From positions 1 to 14,488 of the forward strand of contig JBIPNH010000054.1 of NCBI GenBank assembly GCA_044373665.1: a DNA stretch of 14,488 nucleotides. The letters run 5' to 3'. Position numbers and translations under genes: made by a program. This DNA is from JABMMZ01 sp044373665. GTDB taxonomy: Bacteria; Bacteroidota; Bacteroidia; NS11-12g; UBA955. The notes beneath the pieces were generated by a model. That model worked only from the letters and a program-made list of their open reading frames with translations. It made no database searches and was not told where the DNA came from. Shown piece after piece: positions 1 through 5,642 of the stretch. Within the stretch, counting starts at the first letter, position 1. Each line of letters begins with the position of its first letter.

Positions 1-66
1 TGGGATGAGGGCGACCCGTCCGATTTTAAAGCTTGCTTTAATACCATGGAGGGTAGGTTGCAATAG
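1..66 (+). CDS. 3' end of an unidentified protein-coding gene (partial)
   Basis: Reading frame 1 is open from the window edge for 21 codons (WDEGDPSDFKACFNTMEGRL, then Q) and ends at TAG 64-66. The G+C content and codon choice look coding and differ from the AT-rich DNA that follows. The fragment is too short for me to recognise a family. The gene is convergent with the methyltransferase gene on the minus strand. The stop codon is seen directly; that the frame is a real gene is inferred from composition and from the lack of any other explanation for this stretch. Confidence 0.5.
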   Translation, partial: WDEGDPSDFKACFNTMEGRLQ

Positions 67-80
67 ATAAATGACAAACG

Positions 81-98
81 CTTTAATGCAAATTAAAG
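81..98. terminator. Short AT-rich hairpin between convergent genes
   Basis: CTTTAAT (81-87) and ATTAAAG (92-98) form a perfect 7-bp stem with a GCAA loop, between the stop of the partial gene and the end of the methyltransferase gene. The stem holds only one G-C pair and has no adjacent T run on the plus strand. It is a weak terminator candidate supported mainly by its position between two converging genes. Bases 67-131 hold nothing else that I can support. Confidence 0.25.
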
Positions 99-131
99 TA
101 CAGAACCCGGCTTATAGATTGCCTTATTTTT

Positions 132-806
132 TTAACTTCTTTTTATTGGATTCACGCTTGCAATCCAATATTTTCTGATGATATCCTGAAATAAATGACT
201 CTTTATTTGCTCCGTAATGGGTGTTAGTTCTACAATGTCAAAATGATTGTTGTTGCACAATAATTCAAACTTTTCTTTGTTGTATTTGGTGAACCCAAAT
301 TCTGTGAATGCTTGCTGTTTCATGGTTTCTTCATCCACAAAGGTAATAGTAGCGATGCCATTGGGTTTTAAAACTCTTTTGATTTCTTTGAACATTTCTT
401 CTGGCTGATCCCAAAAATAAAGCGTATTAACAGTCAGTATTTTGTCAAAAGATTGGTCGGGATAAGGCATTTTAATCCCATCGTAGGTCGAGAATTCGGT
501 TTGATTTTCAAACCCCATCTCTTTACTATGTTTTTTAGCTTCTTCTGTCATTAAAGGTGAAATATCCAAACCGAAATAGTTTATGTTGTCGCCTTTTTCT
601 AAAATTAAATTGATGTGTTTGCCATTGCCATGACCTAGTTCCAGTATTCTATCATTGTTTTTTAAGTGAAGAGAATCAATGGAGTTTTTTGTCATTCCAC
701 TGTTGGAGTCGTTCATCATCAAACCCACTTCTTTGCCCATTTCACCCTCAGGTTTTCTAAGCTGTGAAGCAATTTGCTCTAATTCATTGGGGGTGTAGGT
801 TGTCAT
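132..806 (-). CDS. Class I SAM-dependent methyltransferase (Methyltransf_11 type)
   Basis: This predicted cytoplasmic 224-residue enzyme would transfer a methyl group from S-adenosylmethionine to an unknown acceptor. Rossmann-fold motif I is ILELGHGNG at residues 54-62. The acidic end of beta 2 is D81 in YFGLDIS, a DG pair sits at 109-110, motif IV/post-I is MPYPDQSFDKILTVNTLYFW around 113-132, and RVLKPNG is at 144-150. The N-terminal segment SQLRKPEGEMG (14-24) resembles a conserved lead-in of Bacteroidota methyltransferases. The gene follows the M61 peptidase gene on the same strand after 33 bases, so co-transcription is likely. No signal peptide is seen. The family is clear, but the substrate cannot be inferred. 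Confidence 0.85.
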   Translation of the reverse strand: MTTYTPNELEQIASQLRKPEGEMGKEVGLMMNDSNSGMTKNSIDSLHLKNNDRILELGHGNGKHINLILEKGDNINYFGLDISPLMTEEAKKHSKEMGFENQTEFSTYDGIKMPYPDQSFDKILTVNTLYFWDQPEEMFKEIKRVLKPNGIATITFVDEETMKQQAFTEFGFTKYNKEKFELLCNNNHFDIVELTPITEQIKSHLFQDIIRKYWIASVNPIKRS

Positions 807-839
807 TTTTTCGAAAGTAGCAATTGGTCAAAAACGCAT

Positions 840-2603
840 TTACTGTTTTTTGCTCAACCATTTTTGATTGTTTGCAGCGCTATTTACTTTAATCGAAACA
901 CTGATTTTTGGGTCTTGGATTGTTGTAATTGTCAGAGTTTGAATTAAGCCATTTCGAGAAATAATAACAGGAATTTCTTCTGAAACAGGGCAGTTTTTAA
1001 TTAATTCTTCAAAGTTGTTTTTAACTCTCCATCCGTTTAATCCAATCAGTTCATCGCCCGCTTGTAACCCCGATTTAAGAGCAGGTGAATTGCTTTCAAC
1101 TGATCTGACCAATGTTTTATCGCCTCTTTGTTCTAAGACTAATCCGGTGTAATCTTGTTTTTTGTTTTCTTTAACGATTATTTCACACTCTATTGACTTA
1201 AACGCCACTTTTATTTTTTCTAAAGATTGATTGTCATTCGGCAACTCAACCCAATATTTAAAATCAATGGCCTGACCAGCCACTGTATTTATGGCGTTGT
1301 AAAATTCTTCATCGGTGAAACCTCTTAGTTTTTTGATGTAAAATTCTTGGTAAAGAAACTTCATTAAATCGTCTAAGTTTTTTTGACCATTACTTGCCTT
1401 TATTAATTGAATGTCTAACAATGCTGCAATAACAGACCCTTTTAAATAATAGGAAATATGAGTGTTTAAACTGTTTTCATTGGTTCTATATTCTTTTATC
1501 CAAGCATCAAAAGAGGCGTCGTGCATACTTTGAACACTTCCCCCAATTCTGTTTAGGGTGTTGCTAATGTTTTTTGAGGTCGCTTTCAAAAAATCATCCT
1601 CAGTCCAAAATCCAGCTCTTAGTAAGGCCAATTCATCGTAATAGCTTGTAATTCCCTCAGCAACCCATAAAAGATTAGTGTAATTTTCTTGACTGTAATT
1701 AAAGGGGCCTAGACCAATAGGTCTAATTCTTTTTACATTCCACAAGTGGAAATATTCGTGGGCACACAAGCCCAAAAAAGCTTTGTATTTAAGGTCGTTT
1801 GTGTAGTTAAATCTAGGGAACTGAACCACATTGCTATTAGCATGCTCCAAGCCGCCACCCCCTTCTTCAACGTGATGAATGATAAATAAATAGGATTTGC
1901 AAGGGTGAACGCCGACAATGTCAGTCATGGTTTCACATATTTTTTGTAAATCTTTTGTAAATTGGTCTTTGTTGCAATTGTTTTCACCCACTAATGCGAC
2001 TGTGTGAGGAACGCCTGCAACATTAAAAGTAAGTTCATCATGATTGCCAATTTCTAATGGAGAGTCAGCCAAATCATCATAGTTTTCAAATTCGTATGTG
2101 TAAGGAGCGGTTTTAACTAAAGTGGTTGATACACGGTGCCAAGCGCCAGGAATGTCAAGTTTTAAAGTCCCTTTTTTATTAGTCATATTGTCCACAAACA
2201 TTAAGCAGCTTGTCGGAAGAATAAAGGCGTGTTCATTGTCGATGTATGAGGTTCTAACAGTGGCTTCAAAACAATAAACGGTGTAGTTGAATTCAATAGA
2301 TTTAATGCCTTTAGGGATTTTTACTTTCCAAGTGTTTTTGTCTGTTTTTTTACAGTCTAACACTTGATTGCCTGATTTGGCATTGGTGCTAATCACATTG
2401 CGTTCAAACTCCCTAATTATATAACTGCCGGGAGTCCAAACAGGCATTTTAATGAAAATTTCAGAAGAATTAATCTCTTTTATTTCCATTTTTACTTCAG
2501 CTAAATGTGAATTAGGTGATTTTATGCTTAGTTGGTAATGAACAGATTGTGACATAAGGGTATTAATTGTTAAAATAATGGCAAGAAAAAACGTTTTTTT
2601 CAT
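840..2603 (-). CDS. M61 family (glycyl aminopeptidase-like) metallopeptidase with PDZ domain
   Basis: This is a secreted zinc metallopeptidase of 587 residues. The start at 2603 is preferred over an in-frame ATG ten codons upstream because it gives a clean signal peptide, MKKTFFLAIILTINTLMSQS. The N-terminal half (about residues 20-220) is the beta-rich M61 domain. The catalytic core has GGGGLEHANS (248-257), the zinc motif HEYFH within HEYFHLWNVKRIRP (from residue 282), and the third-ligand glutamate in WVAEGITSYYDE (E316). A C-terminal PDZ domain covers about residues 480-565, with SPALKSGLQAGDELIGLNG as its core. This layout and length are usual for the Bacteroidota branch of M61, whose known members prefer N-terminal glycine or alanine. 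The gene is divergent from the cytochrome c peroxidase gene and upstream of the methyltransferase gene. Confidence 0.93.
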   Translation of the reverse strand: MKKTFFLAIILTINTLMSQSVHYQLSIKSPNSHLAEVKMEIKEINSSEIFIKMPVWTPGSYIIREFERNVISTNAKSGNQVLDCKKTDKNTWKVKIPKGIKSIEFNYTVYCFEATVRTSYIDNEHAFILPTSCLMFVDNMTNKKGTLKLDIPGAWHRVSTTLVKTAPYTYEFENYDDLADSPLEIGNHDELTFNVAGVPHTVALVGENNCNKDQFTKDLQKICETMTDIVGVHPCKSYLFIIHHVEEGGGGLEHANSNVVQFPRFNYTNDLKYKAFLGLCAHEYFHLWNVKRIRPIGLGPFNYSQENYTNLLWVAEGITSYYDELALLRAGFWTEDDFLKATSKNISNTLNRIGGSVQSMHDASFDAWIKEYRTNENSLNTHISYYLKGSVIAALLDIQLIKASNGQKNLDDLMKFLYQEFYIKKLRGFTDEEFYNAINTVAGQAIDFKYWVELPNDNQSLEKIKVAFKSIECEIIVKENKKQDYTGLVLEQRGDKTLVRSVESNSPALKSGLQAGDELIGLNGWRVKNNFEELIKNCPVSEEIPVIISRNGLIQTLTITTIQDPKISVSIKVNSAANNQKWLSKKQ

Positions 2604-2666
2604 ACTGCAAATTACAAGACAATTGTGATTCAAAGCAAATTTTAATTTTTAAAGTTAGAAATTAGT

Positions 2667-2674
2667 TACTTTTG
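2667..2674 (+). promoter_or_regulatory. Bacteroidota -7 promoter element for the cytochrome c peroxidase gene
   Basis: TACTTTTG matches TAnnTTTG exactly and lies 7 bases before the ATG at 2682. Transcription would then start at or within a few bases of the start codon, giving a leaderless or nearly leaderless message. No TTTG is present at the -33 position. The motif is seen; its activity is inferred. I found no exact -7 element for the divergent peptidase gene in the 78-base intergenic region. Confidence 0.45.
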
Positions 2675-2681
2675 CATTGTA

Positions 2682-3644
2682 ATGTATAAAAGGTTCAGGA
2701 TTATAAGTATAGTTGCCTTTTTTGTTTTAGTTGCAACGACAGCTTTTCGTCGTTCTGAAACTTCTGTTGAAATAAACAAAGAGTCTTTAGGAGAAAAGTT
2801 ATTTTTTGATTCAGCGCTTTCTCTCGATTATTCAATCAGTTGTGCTTCCTGTCACATTCCACAGTTTGCTTTTGCAGATACTGTTGCCTTTAGCAAAGGG
2901 GTAGGTGGAAAATTTGGACAAAGAAACACGCCTTCGGTGATGAATGTGAAGTTTAGAGACCGTTTTTTTTATGATGGTAGGGCCAAAGACATCATAGACC
3001 AAGTGCATTTTCCAATACAAGACCCCAATGAAATGAACCTTTCTATGGATAGTTTGGTTAAGCGATTGTCTGCCAATCCAAGTTATGTAAAATGGTTTAA
3101 TGCCATCTACAATGAAGGTCCAACAAAGCAAAATATTGCTGATGCTATTGCCGCTTATGAAATGACTTTAGAAACCTCTAACACACCTTTTGATGCTTTT
3201 ATGAATGATGTGCCAAATAGTTTGACAGAGTCTGAACAACGTGGTAGAGAAGTGTTTTTGAGTGATAAAGCCAAGTGTTTCGATTGTCATTTTGGTCCAG
3301 ATTTTACAGGAGACGAATTCAAAAATATTGGTTTGTATGATGGTTTAAAGTGGAACGACAATGGTCTGTATGGTATAACAAAAGACAGTGCTGATTTGGG
3401 TAAATTTAAAGTGCCGGGTTTAAGGAATGTGGGTGTAACGGGTCCATACATGCACAACGGGGCTTTCAAAACCCTTAAAGAAGTGATTGATTTTTACGAC
3501 AATCCTTTTGCGACTGTAACAAATCCCATTAATATAGATGAAACGCTAAAAAAGCCATTGGGATTGACAAAACAAGAAAAAGAAGATTTATTGAATTTTT
3601 TGTTAACTCTGACGGATAAAAAGTTTAAAAACAGAACGAATTAA
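2682..3644 (+). CDS. Diheme cytochrome c peroxidase (CcpA/MauG family)
   Basis: This periplasmic diheme enzyme would reduce hydrogen peroxide with electrons from small cytochromes, or act as a related MauG-type oxidase. It has 320 residues, typical for the family. A hydrophobic N-terminal export segment lies at about residues 7-21. The first heme site is CASCH (54-58), followed by the family blocks GQRNTPSV and FFYDGRA (95-101). The second heme site is CFDCH (199-203). M257 in VPGLRNVGVTGPYMHNG is the expected axial methionine of the high-potential heme. The ORF ends 1 base before a nif3 start-codon remnant. A shortened second copy of its last codons lies at 4478-4534, beyond the toxin-antitoxin genes. 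The family is certain; the exact electron donor is unknown. Confidence 0.93.
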   Translation: MYKRFRIISIVAFFVLVATTAFRRSETSVEINKESLGEKLFFDSALSLDYSISCASCHIPQFAFADTVAFSKGVGGKFGQRNTPSVMNVKFRDRFFYDGRAKDIIDQVHFPIQDPNEMNLSMDSLVKRLSANPSYVKWFNAIYNEGPTKQNIADAIAAYEMTLETSNTPFDAFMNDVPNSLTESEQRGREVFLSDKAKCFDCHFGPDFTGDEFKNIGLYDGLKWNDNGLYGITKDSADLGKFKVPGLRNVGVTGPYMHNGAFKTLKEVIDFYDNPFATVTNPINIDETLKKPLGLTKQEKEDLLNFLLTLTDKKFKNRTN

Positions 3645-3697
3645 AATGAAAGTAAAAGAAATTTGTGAGCTTATAGAACATTTAGCACCCTTGTCGT
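3591..3697 (+). repeat. Direct repeat, left copy (peroxidase tail joined to nif3 head)
   Basis: This 107-base segment aligns with 4481-4590. By hand count 91 of 107 positions match, with one 3-base gap. It contains the real 3' end of the peroxidase gene (frame ending KKFKNRTN-stop) joined to a nif3-like start (MKVKEICELIEHLAPLS). The peroxidase and nif3 frames are both preserved across the alignment. Similarity fades right after the shared CCCTTGTCGT. Confidence 0.93.
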
Positions 3698-3726
3698 TTG
3701 GTAACTATTTGATTAATAAAAGTTAA
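3646..3726 (+). pseudogene. Truncated duplicate of the nif3 5' end
   Basis: ATG at 3646 opens a 26-codon frame beginning MKVKEICELIEHLAPLSFGN. The intact nif3 gene begins MKIKEICELIEQVAPLSYQE. Thirteen of the first 17 residues are identical. The frame then runs into unrelated sequence and stops at TAA 3724-3726. It starts 1 base after the peroxidase stop codon, as expected if it preserves the ancestral peroxidase-nif3 junction. It is too short to encode any NIF3 function, so I call it a remnant. Translation into a 26-residue peptide cannot be excluded. Confidence 0.88.
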
Positions 3727-3778
3727 AAGCAAAGCGAATTCGCCCTCGACTAGCGACTTGGATACTTTATTAGTTTTA
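3727..3778. other. Junction segment with a G+C-rich patch and a 10-bp palindrome
   Basis: This stretch lies between the nif3 remnant and the end of the antitoxin gene. By hand count, 20 of the 39 bases at 3727-3765 are G or C, against clearly AT-rich flanks. It contains the perfect palindrome GCGAATTCGC (3734-3743). It also holds TTGGATAC (3758-3765), which matches one half of the predicted TA operator at 4383-4390. Imperfect AT-rich inverted sequences flank the patch (ATTAATAAAAGT near 3712 and ACTTTATTAGT near 3764). This is a candidate junction scar or a weak 3' end signal for the TA operon. Confidence 0.35.
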
Positions 3779-4063
3779 TTAAGTTCTCAAAGGATTTATT
3801 TGAATTTGGCCACCAATTGCTTTTAGTATTTTCATGATAGTGCCAAATTGAGGTTTAGCGCCCTCTGACAGGGCTTTATATAAACTTGGTCTACTCATGC
3901 CGGTTTCTTCTGCAATTTTGGTCATCCCAATGGCTTTGGCTACATGCCCAATTGCAATAATAATATCAGAATTGTCTCCTTCCTCAAGCACCGTATTAAG
4001 ATATTCGGCAATCATCTCTTTGTTGTCTAAATAGTCTGCTATGTCAAATTTTGTAGTTTCCAT
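3779..4063 (-). CDS. Antitoxin of a HigBA-like module (addiction module antidote protein, Xre-type HTH)
   Basis: This 94-residue DNA-binding antidote is expected to bind the upstream-encoded toxin and repress their shared promoter. The N-terminal part FDIADYLDNKEMIAEYLN (6-23) and the helix-turn-helix MTKIAEETGMSRPSLYKALS (47-66), followed by PQFGTIMKILKAIG, match the family annotated as probable addiction module antidote protein (TIGR02684). The ATG lies 1 base after the toxin stop codon, so translational coupling is likely. The toxin-first order is typical of hig-type modules. The gene is intact and its full length matches the family. It is on the opposite strand to the flanking peroxidase and nif3 genes. 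Confidence 0.9.
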   Translation of the reverse strand: METTKFDIADYLDNKEMIAEYLNTVLEEGDNSDIIIAIGHVAKAIGMTKIAEETGMSRPSLYKALSEGAKPQFGTIMKILKAIGGQIQINPLRT

Positions 4064-4064
4064 T

Positions 4065-4328
4065 TTATTGATTATTTAACTTTTTCCAAATTTCTTTTGC
4101 TTTTTTTATGTCTTTATCTTGTGATGATTTGTTACCACCAACGAGAAGAATAACTTTTTTTTCGTCTTTTTCTTTAAAGTAAATTCGATAGCCTTTTGCG
4201 AAATTAATGCGCAATTCTTTAATTCCATCACCAACTGATTTACAATCTCCGAAATGTTCATCATTTTCTAACTTCTGAATCCGAAACAAGATTTTTGCTT
4301 TGGCTTTCAAATCGCTTAACTTTCTCAA
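4065..4328 (-). CDS. Toxin of a HigBA-like module (RelE/ParE superfamily, phage Gp49-like killer protein)
   Basis: The protein resembles small RelE-fold toxins annotated as addiction module killer proteins (TIGR02683), which in related modules act as ribosome-dependent mRNA interferases. The recognisable core is HFGDCKSVGDGIKELRINFA followed by KGYRIYFKE, then LLVGGNKSSQDKDIKKAKEIW. The coordinates use the first permissible start, TTG at 4328, giving 87 residues. The frame stays open upstream and reads IEKTIEFDKWL directly before it, the usual family N-terminus, but no ATG, GTG or TTG occurs there before the in-frame stop near 4395. The true start may therefore be ATT (4358) or ATA (4367), or the start codon has been lost. 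It pairs with the antitoxin gene 1 base downstream. Confidence 0.83.
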   Translation of the reverse strand: MRKLSDLKAKAKILFRIQKLENDEHFGDCKSVGDGIKELRINFAKGYRIYFKEKDEKKVILLVGGNKSSQDKDIKKAKEIWKKLNNQ

Positions 4329-4373
4329 CCATTTGTCAAATTCAATTGTTTTCTCAATAAAAAATATTAATAA

Positions 4374-4391
4374 TGTATCTAGTTGGATACA
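4374..4391. promoter_or_regulatory. Inverted-repeat operator candidate of the toxin-antitoxin operon
   Basis: TGTATC (4374-4379) and GATACA (4386-4391) are perfect 6-bp arms separated by six bases. The site overlaps the end of the predicted minus-strand -7 element and the likely transcription start. That is where an Xre-type antitoxin would bind to repress its own operon. The half-site TTGGATAC recurs at 3758-3765, beyond the antitoxin gene. The symmetry is seen; binding is inferred. Confidence 0.55.
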
Positions 4392-4397
4392 AAATTA
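4390..4397 (-). promoter_or_regulatory. -7 promoter element of the toxin-antitoxin operon
   Basis: Read on the minus strand this is TAATTTTG, an exact TAnnTTTG match. Transcription would start near 4384, about 26 bases before the ATT codon at 4358 and about 55 bases before the TTG at 4328. No good -33 TTTG is visible. It overlaps the operator-like inverted repeat by two bases. Confidence 0.5.
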
Positions 4398-4477
4398 AAT
4401 ATTTTTTTCGTATTTAAAAAGTTTAATTTATTTCAAGGCAAATCTTTAAACTCCCATTATAAGATTTTATACATCCC

Positions 4478-4534
4478 CTATTTAATTTTCTTTTATCTTT
4501 GACCGTCAAAAAGTTTAAAAATAGAACGTATTAA
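4478..4534 (+). pseudogene. Truncated duplicate of the cytochrome c peroxidase 3' end
   Basis: The frame reads LFNFLLSLTVKKFKNRTY then stops at TAA 4532-4534. It aligns without gaps to the end of the intact peroxidase, LLNFLLTLTDKKFKNRTN. Upstream of about 4478 the similarity ends, and an in-frame stop lies at 4460-4462. This remnant now forms the leader region of nif3 and is the counterpart of the nif3 head remnant on the other side of the TA genes. Confidence 0.85.
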
Positions 4535-4590
4535 GGAAATGAAAATAAAAGAAATTTGTGAACTAATAGAACAAGTGGCACCCTTGTCGT
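4481..4590 (+). repeat. Direct repeat, right copy (peroxidase tail joined to nif3 head)
   Basis: This is the partner of 3591-3697, with 91 of 107 aligned positions matching plus three extra bases (4535-4537) between the peroxidase stop and the nif3 ATG. Here nif3 is intact and the peroxidase portion is the remnant, the reverse of the left copy. Confidence 0.93.
4494..4501 (+). promoter_or_regulatory. -7 promoter element for nif3 inside the peroxidase remnant
   Basis: TATCTTTG matches TAnnTTTG exactly, 37 bases before the nif3 ATG. The equivalent bases of the left repeat read TAACTCTG, which breaks the element by one base. The leader that follows carries AAGGA just before ATG 4539, an unusually clear ribosome-binding sequence for this phylum. 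Because the minus-strand TA genes separate nif3 from the peroxidase promoter, this is a plausible replacement promoter. Confidence 0.5.
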
Positions 4591-5636
4591 ATCAAGAGGA
4601 TTACGATAATGCTGGTTTGATGATTGGCAATAAAGAAACTGAAGTTAGTAAGATTTTATTGGCATTGGATACCACAGAAAAAGTGATTGACGAAGCCATT
4701 GCCTTAAAATGCAATTTAATTGTGGCCCATCACCCCATTATTTTTAAAGGATTGAAAAAAATAAATGGGAAAAACGAAATAGAAAAAGTTGTTATAAAGG
4801 CAATCAAACACGATATTGCTATCTATGTGGCGCACACCAATTTGGATAATGTTCTGAAACATGGTGTAAGCACTAAATTCGCTCAAAAGTTAAACTTAGT
4901 AAATTGCAAAATTTTAGCACCCAAGTCTAACTTATTGGTTAAGTTAAACATCAATGTTCCAAATTCGCATGTTGAGCAGATTAAAAATGTATTGTTCGAA
5001 AATGGGGCAGGGCAAATAGGAAATTATTCTGAATGTTCATTTGGGGTGGAAGGTAGCGCTACTTTTAAGGGAGGAGAAGGGACGAATCCTTTCATAGGAG
5101 ATTCGATGAAAAGGGAGCATGTTAGTGAAATTAAATTGGAGTTTATTACGCCTGCTCATTTGGTCTCTTCGTTATTGTCAAAAGCAAAAGCCGCACATCC
5201 TTATGAGGAAATGGCTTATGAAATAGTTCCGTTAAGCAATGAATTAGAAGAAGTTGGCTCGGGGGTAATTGGGGATTTGCCTGATGAAATGACCGCAGAA
5301 GCGTTTTTGGGACACTTAAAAATCTCGATGAATTTGGAAATGATAAAGTTTACAAATTTTGATAAACCCATCAAGAAAGTAGCCGTTTGTGGTGGTTCAG
5401 GCAGTTTTTTGACAAGTGTTGCCTTTAGAAATCAAGCAGATGTATTTGTAACGGCAGATTTTAAATACCACGATTTTTTTGACGCAGAAAACAAATTAAT
5501 GTTGTGTGATATCGGGCATTTTGAGTCCGAAATTTCAACTTTAGAGATATTTTATGAAATAATTACAGAAAAATTCATTAATTTTGCGGTCATTTTTTGC
5601 AAAACAAACACAAACCCCGTTAAATATTTTAAATAA
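4539..5636 (+). CDS. NIF3/DUF34 family dinuclear-metal protein (long form)
   Basis: This belongs to a near-universal family often labelled Nif3-like dinuclear metal center hexameric protein or GTP cyclohydrolase 1 type 2; its cellular role is unsettled. The five expected metal ligands are visible: H64 and H65 in IVAHHPIIFKG, D103 in AHTNLDN, and H327 and E331 in DIGHFESE. The length (365) is that of the long form, which carries a PII/CutA-like domain between the two halves. Here that domain is about residues 130-235, including the AHPYEEMAYEIVPL block typical of it. The next gene, encoding a zinc-ribbon protein, starts 6 bases downstream, a pairing common in bacteria. The first 17 codons exist in a second copy at 3646. 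The gene itself appears intact. Confidence 0.93.
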   Translation: MKIKEICELIEQVAPLSYQEDYDNAGLMIGNKETEVSKILLALDTTEKVIDEAIALKCNLIVAHHPIIFKGLKKINGKNEIEKVVIKAIKHDIAIYVAHTNLDNVLKHGVSTKFAQKLNLVNCKILAPKSNLLVKLNINVPNSHVEQIKNVLFENGAGQIGNYSECSFGVEGSATFKGGEGTNPFIGDSMKREHVSEIKLEFITPAHLVSSLLSKAKAAHPYEEMAYEIVPLSNELEEVGSGVIGDLPDEMTAEAFLGHLKISMNLEMIKFTNFDKPIKKVAVCGGSGSFLTSVAFRNQADVFVTADFKYHDFFDAENKLMLCDIGHFESEISTLEIFYEIITEKFINFAVIFCKTNTNPVKYFK

Positions 5637-5642
5637 CAGTAT

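Larger units (their letters stand above)
3698..4480. other. Inserted toxin-antitoxin islet between direct repeats
   Basis: The segment between the two junction repeats holds only the toxin gene, the antitoxin gene and their control region, transcribed opposite to the genes on both sides. No transposase, integrase, terminal inverted repeat or short target duplication is seen. The flanking repeats consist of host gene ends, which fits single-crossover integration of a circle carrying the same junction, or a tandem duplication later replaced by the TA genes. The layout is seen; the mechanism is inferred. Confidence 0.75.

Noticed and set aside
71..166. Short plus-strand frame after the first stop (beginning MTNALMQIKV)
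   Set aside because: It runs into the antisense of the methyltransferase gene's 3' end, lacks any recognisable feature, and is explained by chance.
2832..3131. 99-codon minus-strand frame opposite the cytochrome c peroxidase gene
   Set aside because: It is antisense to a well-supported gene, has no recognisable motif, and is explained by the coding constraint of the opposite strand.
3734..3746. GCGAATTCGCCCT resembles a cloning-vector polylinker (EcoRI-type junction)
   Set aside because: The match is only about a dozen bases and no further vector sequence flanks it. An assembly or cloning artefact cannot be fully excluded, but nothing else supports it.
3646..3778. Possible integron attC site next to the TA genes (TA pairs are common integron cassettes)
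   Set aside because: I could not find convincing RYYYAAC and GTTRRRY core sites in the right order, and the flanking repeats are host-gene ends rather than recombination sites.
4407..4426. Third occurrence of AAAAAGTTTAA, similar to the junction repeats
   Set aside because: Only 11 AT-rich bases match and neither flank aligns, so it is probably chance.
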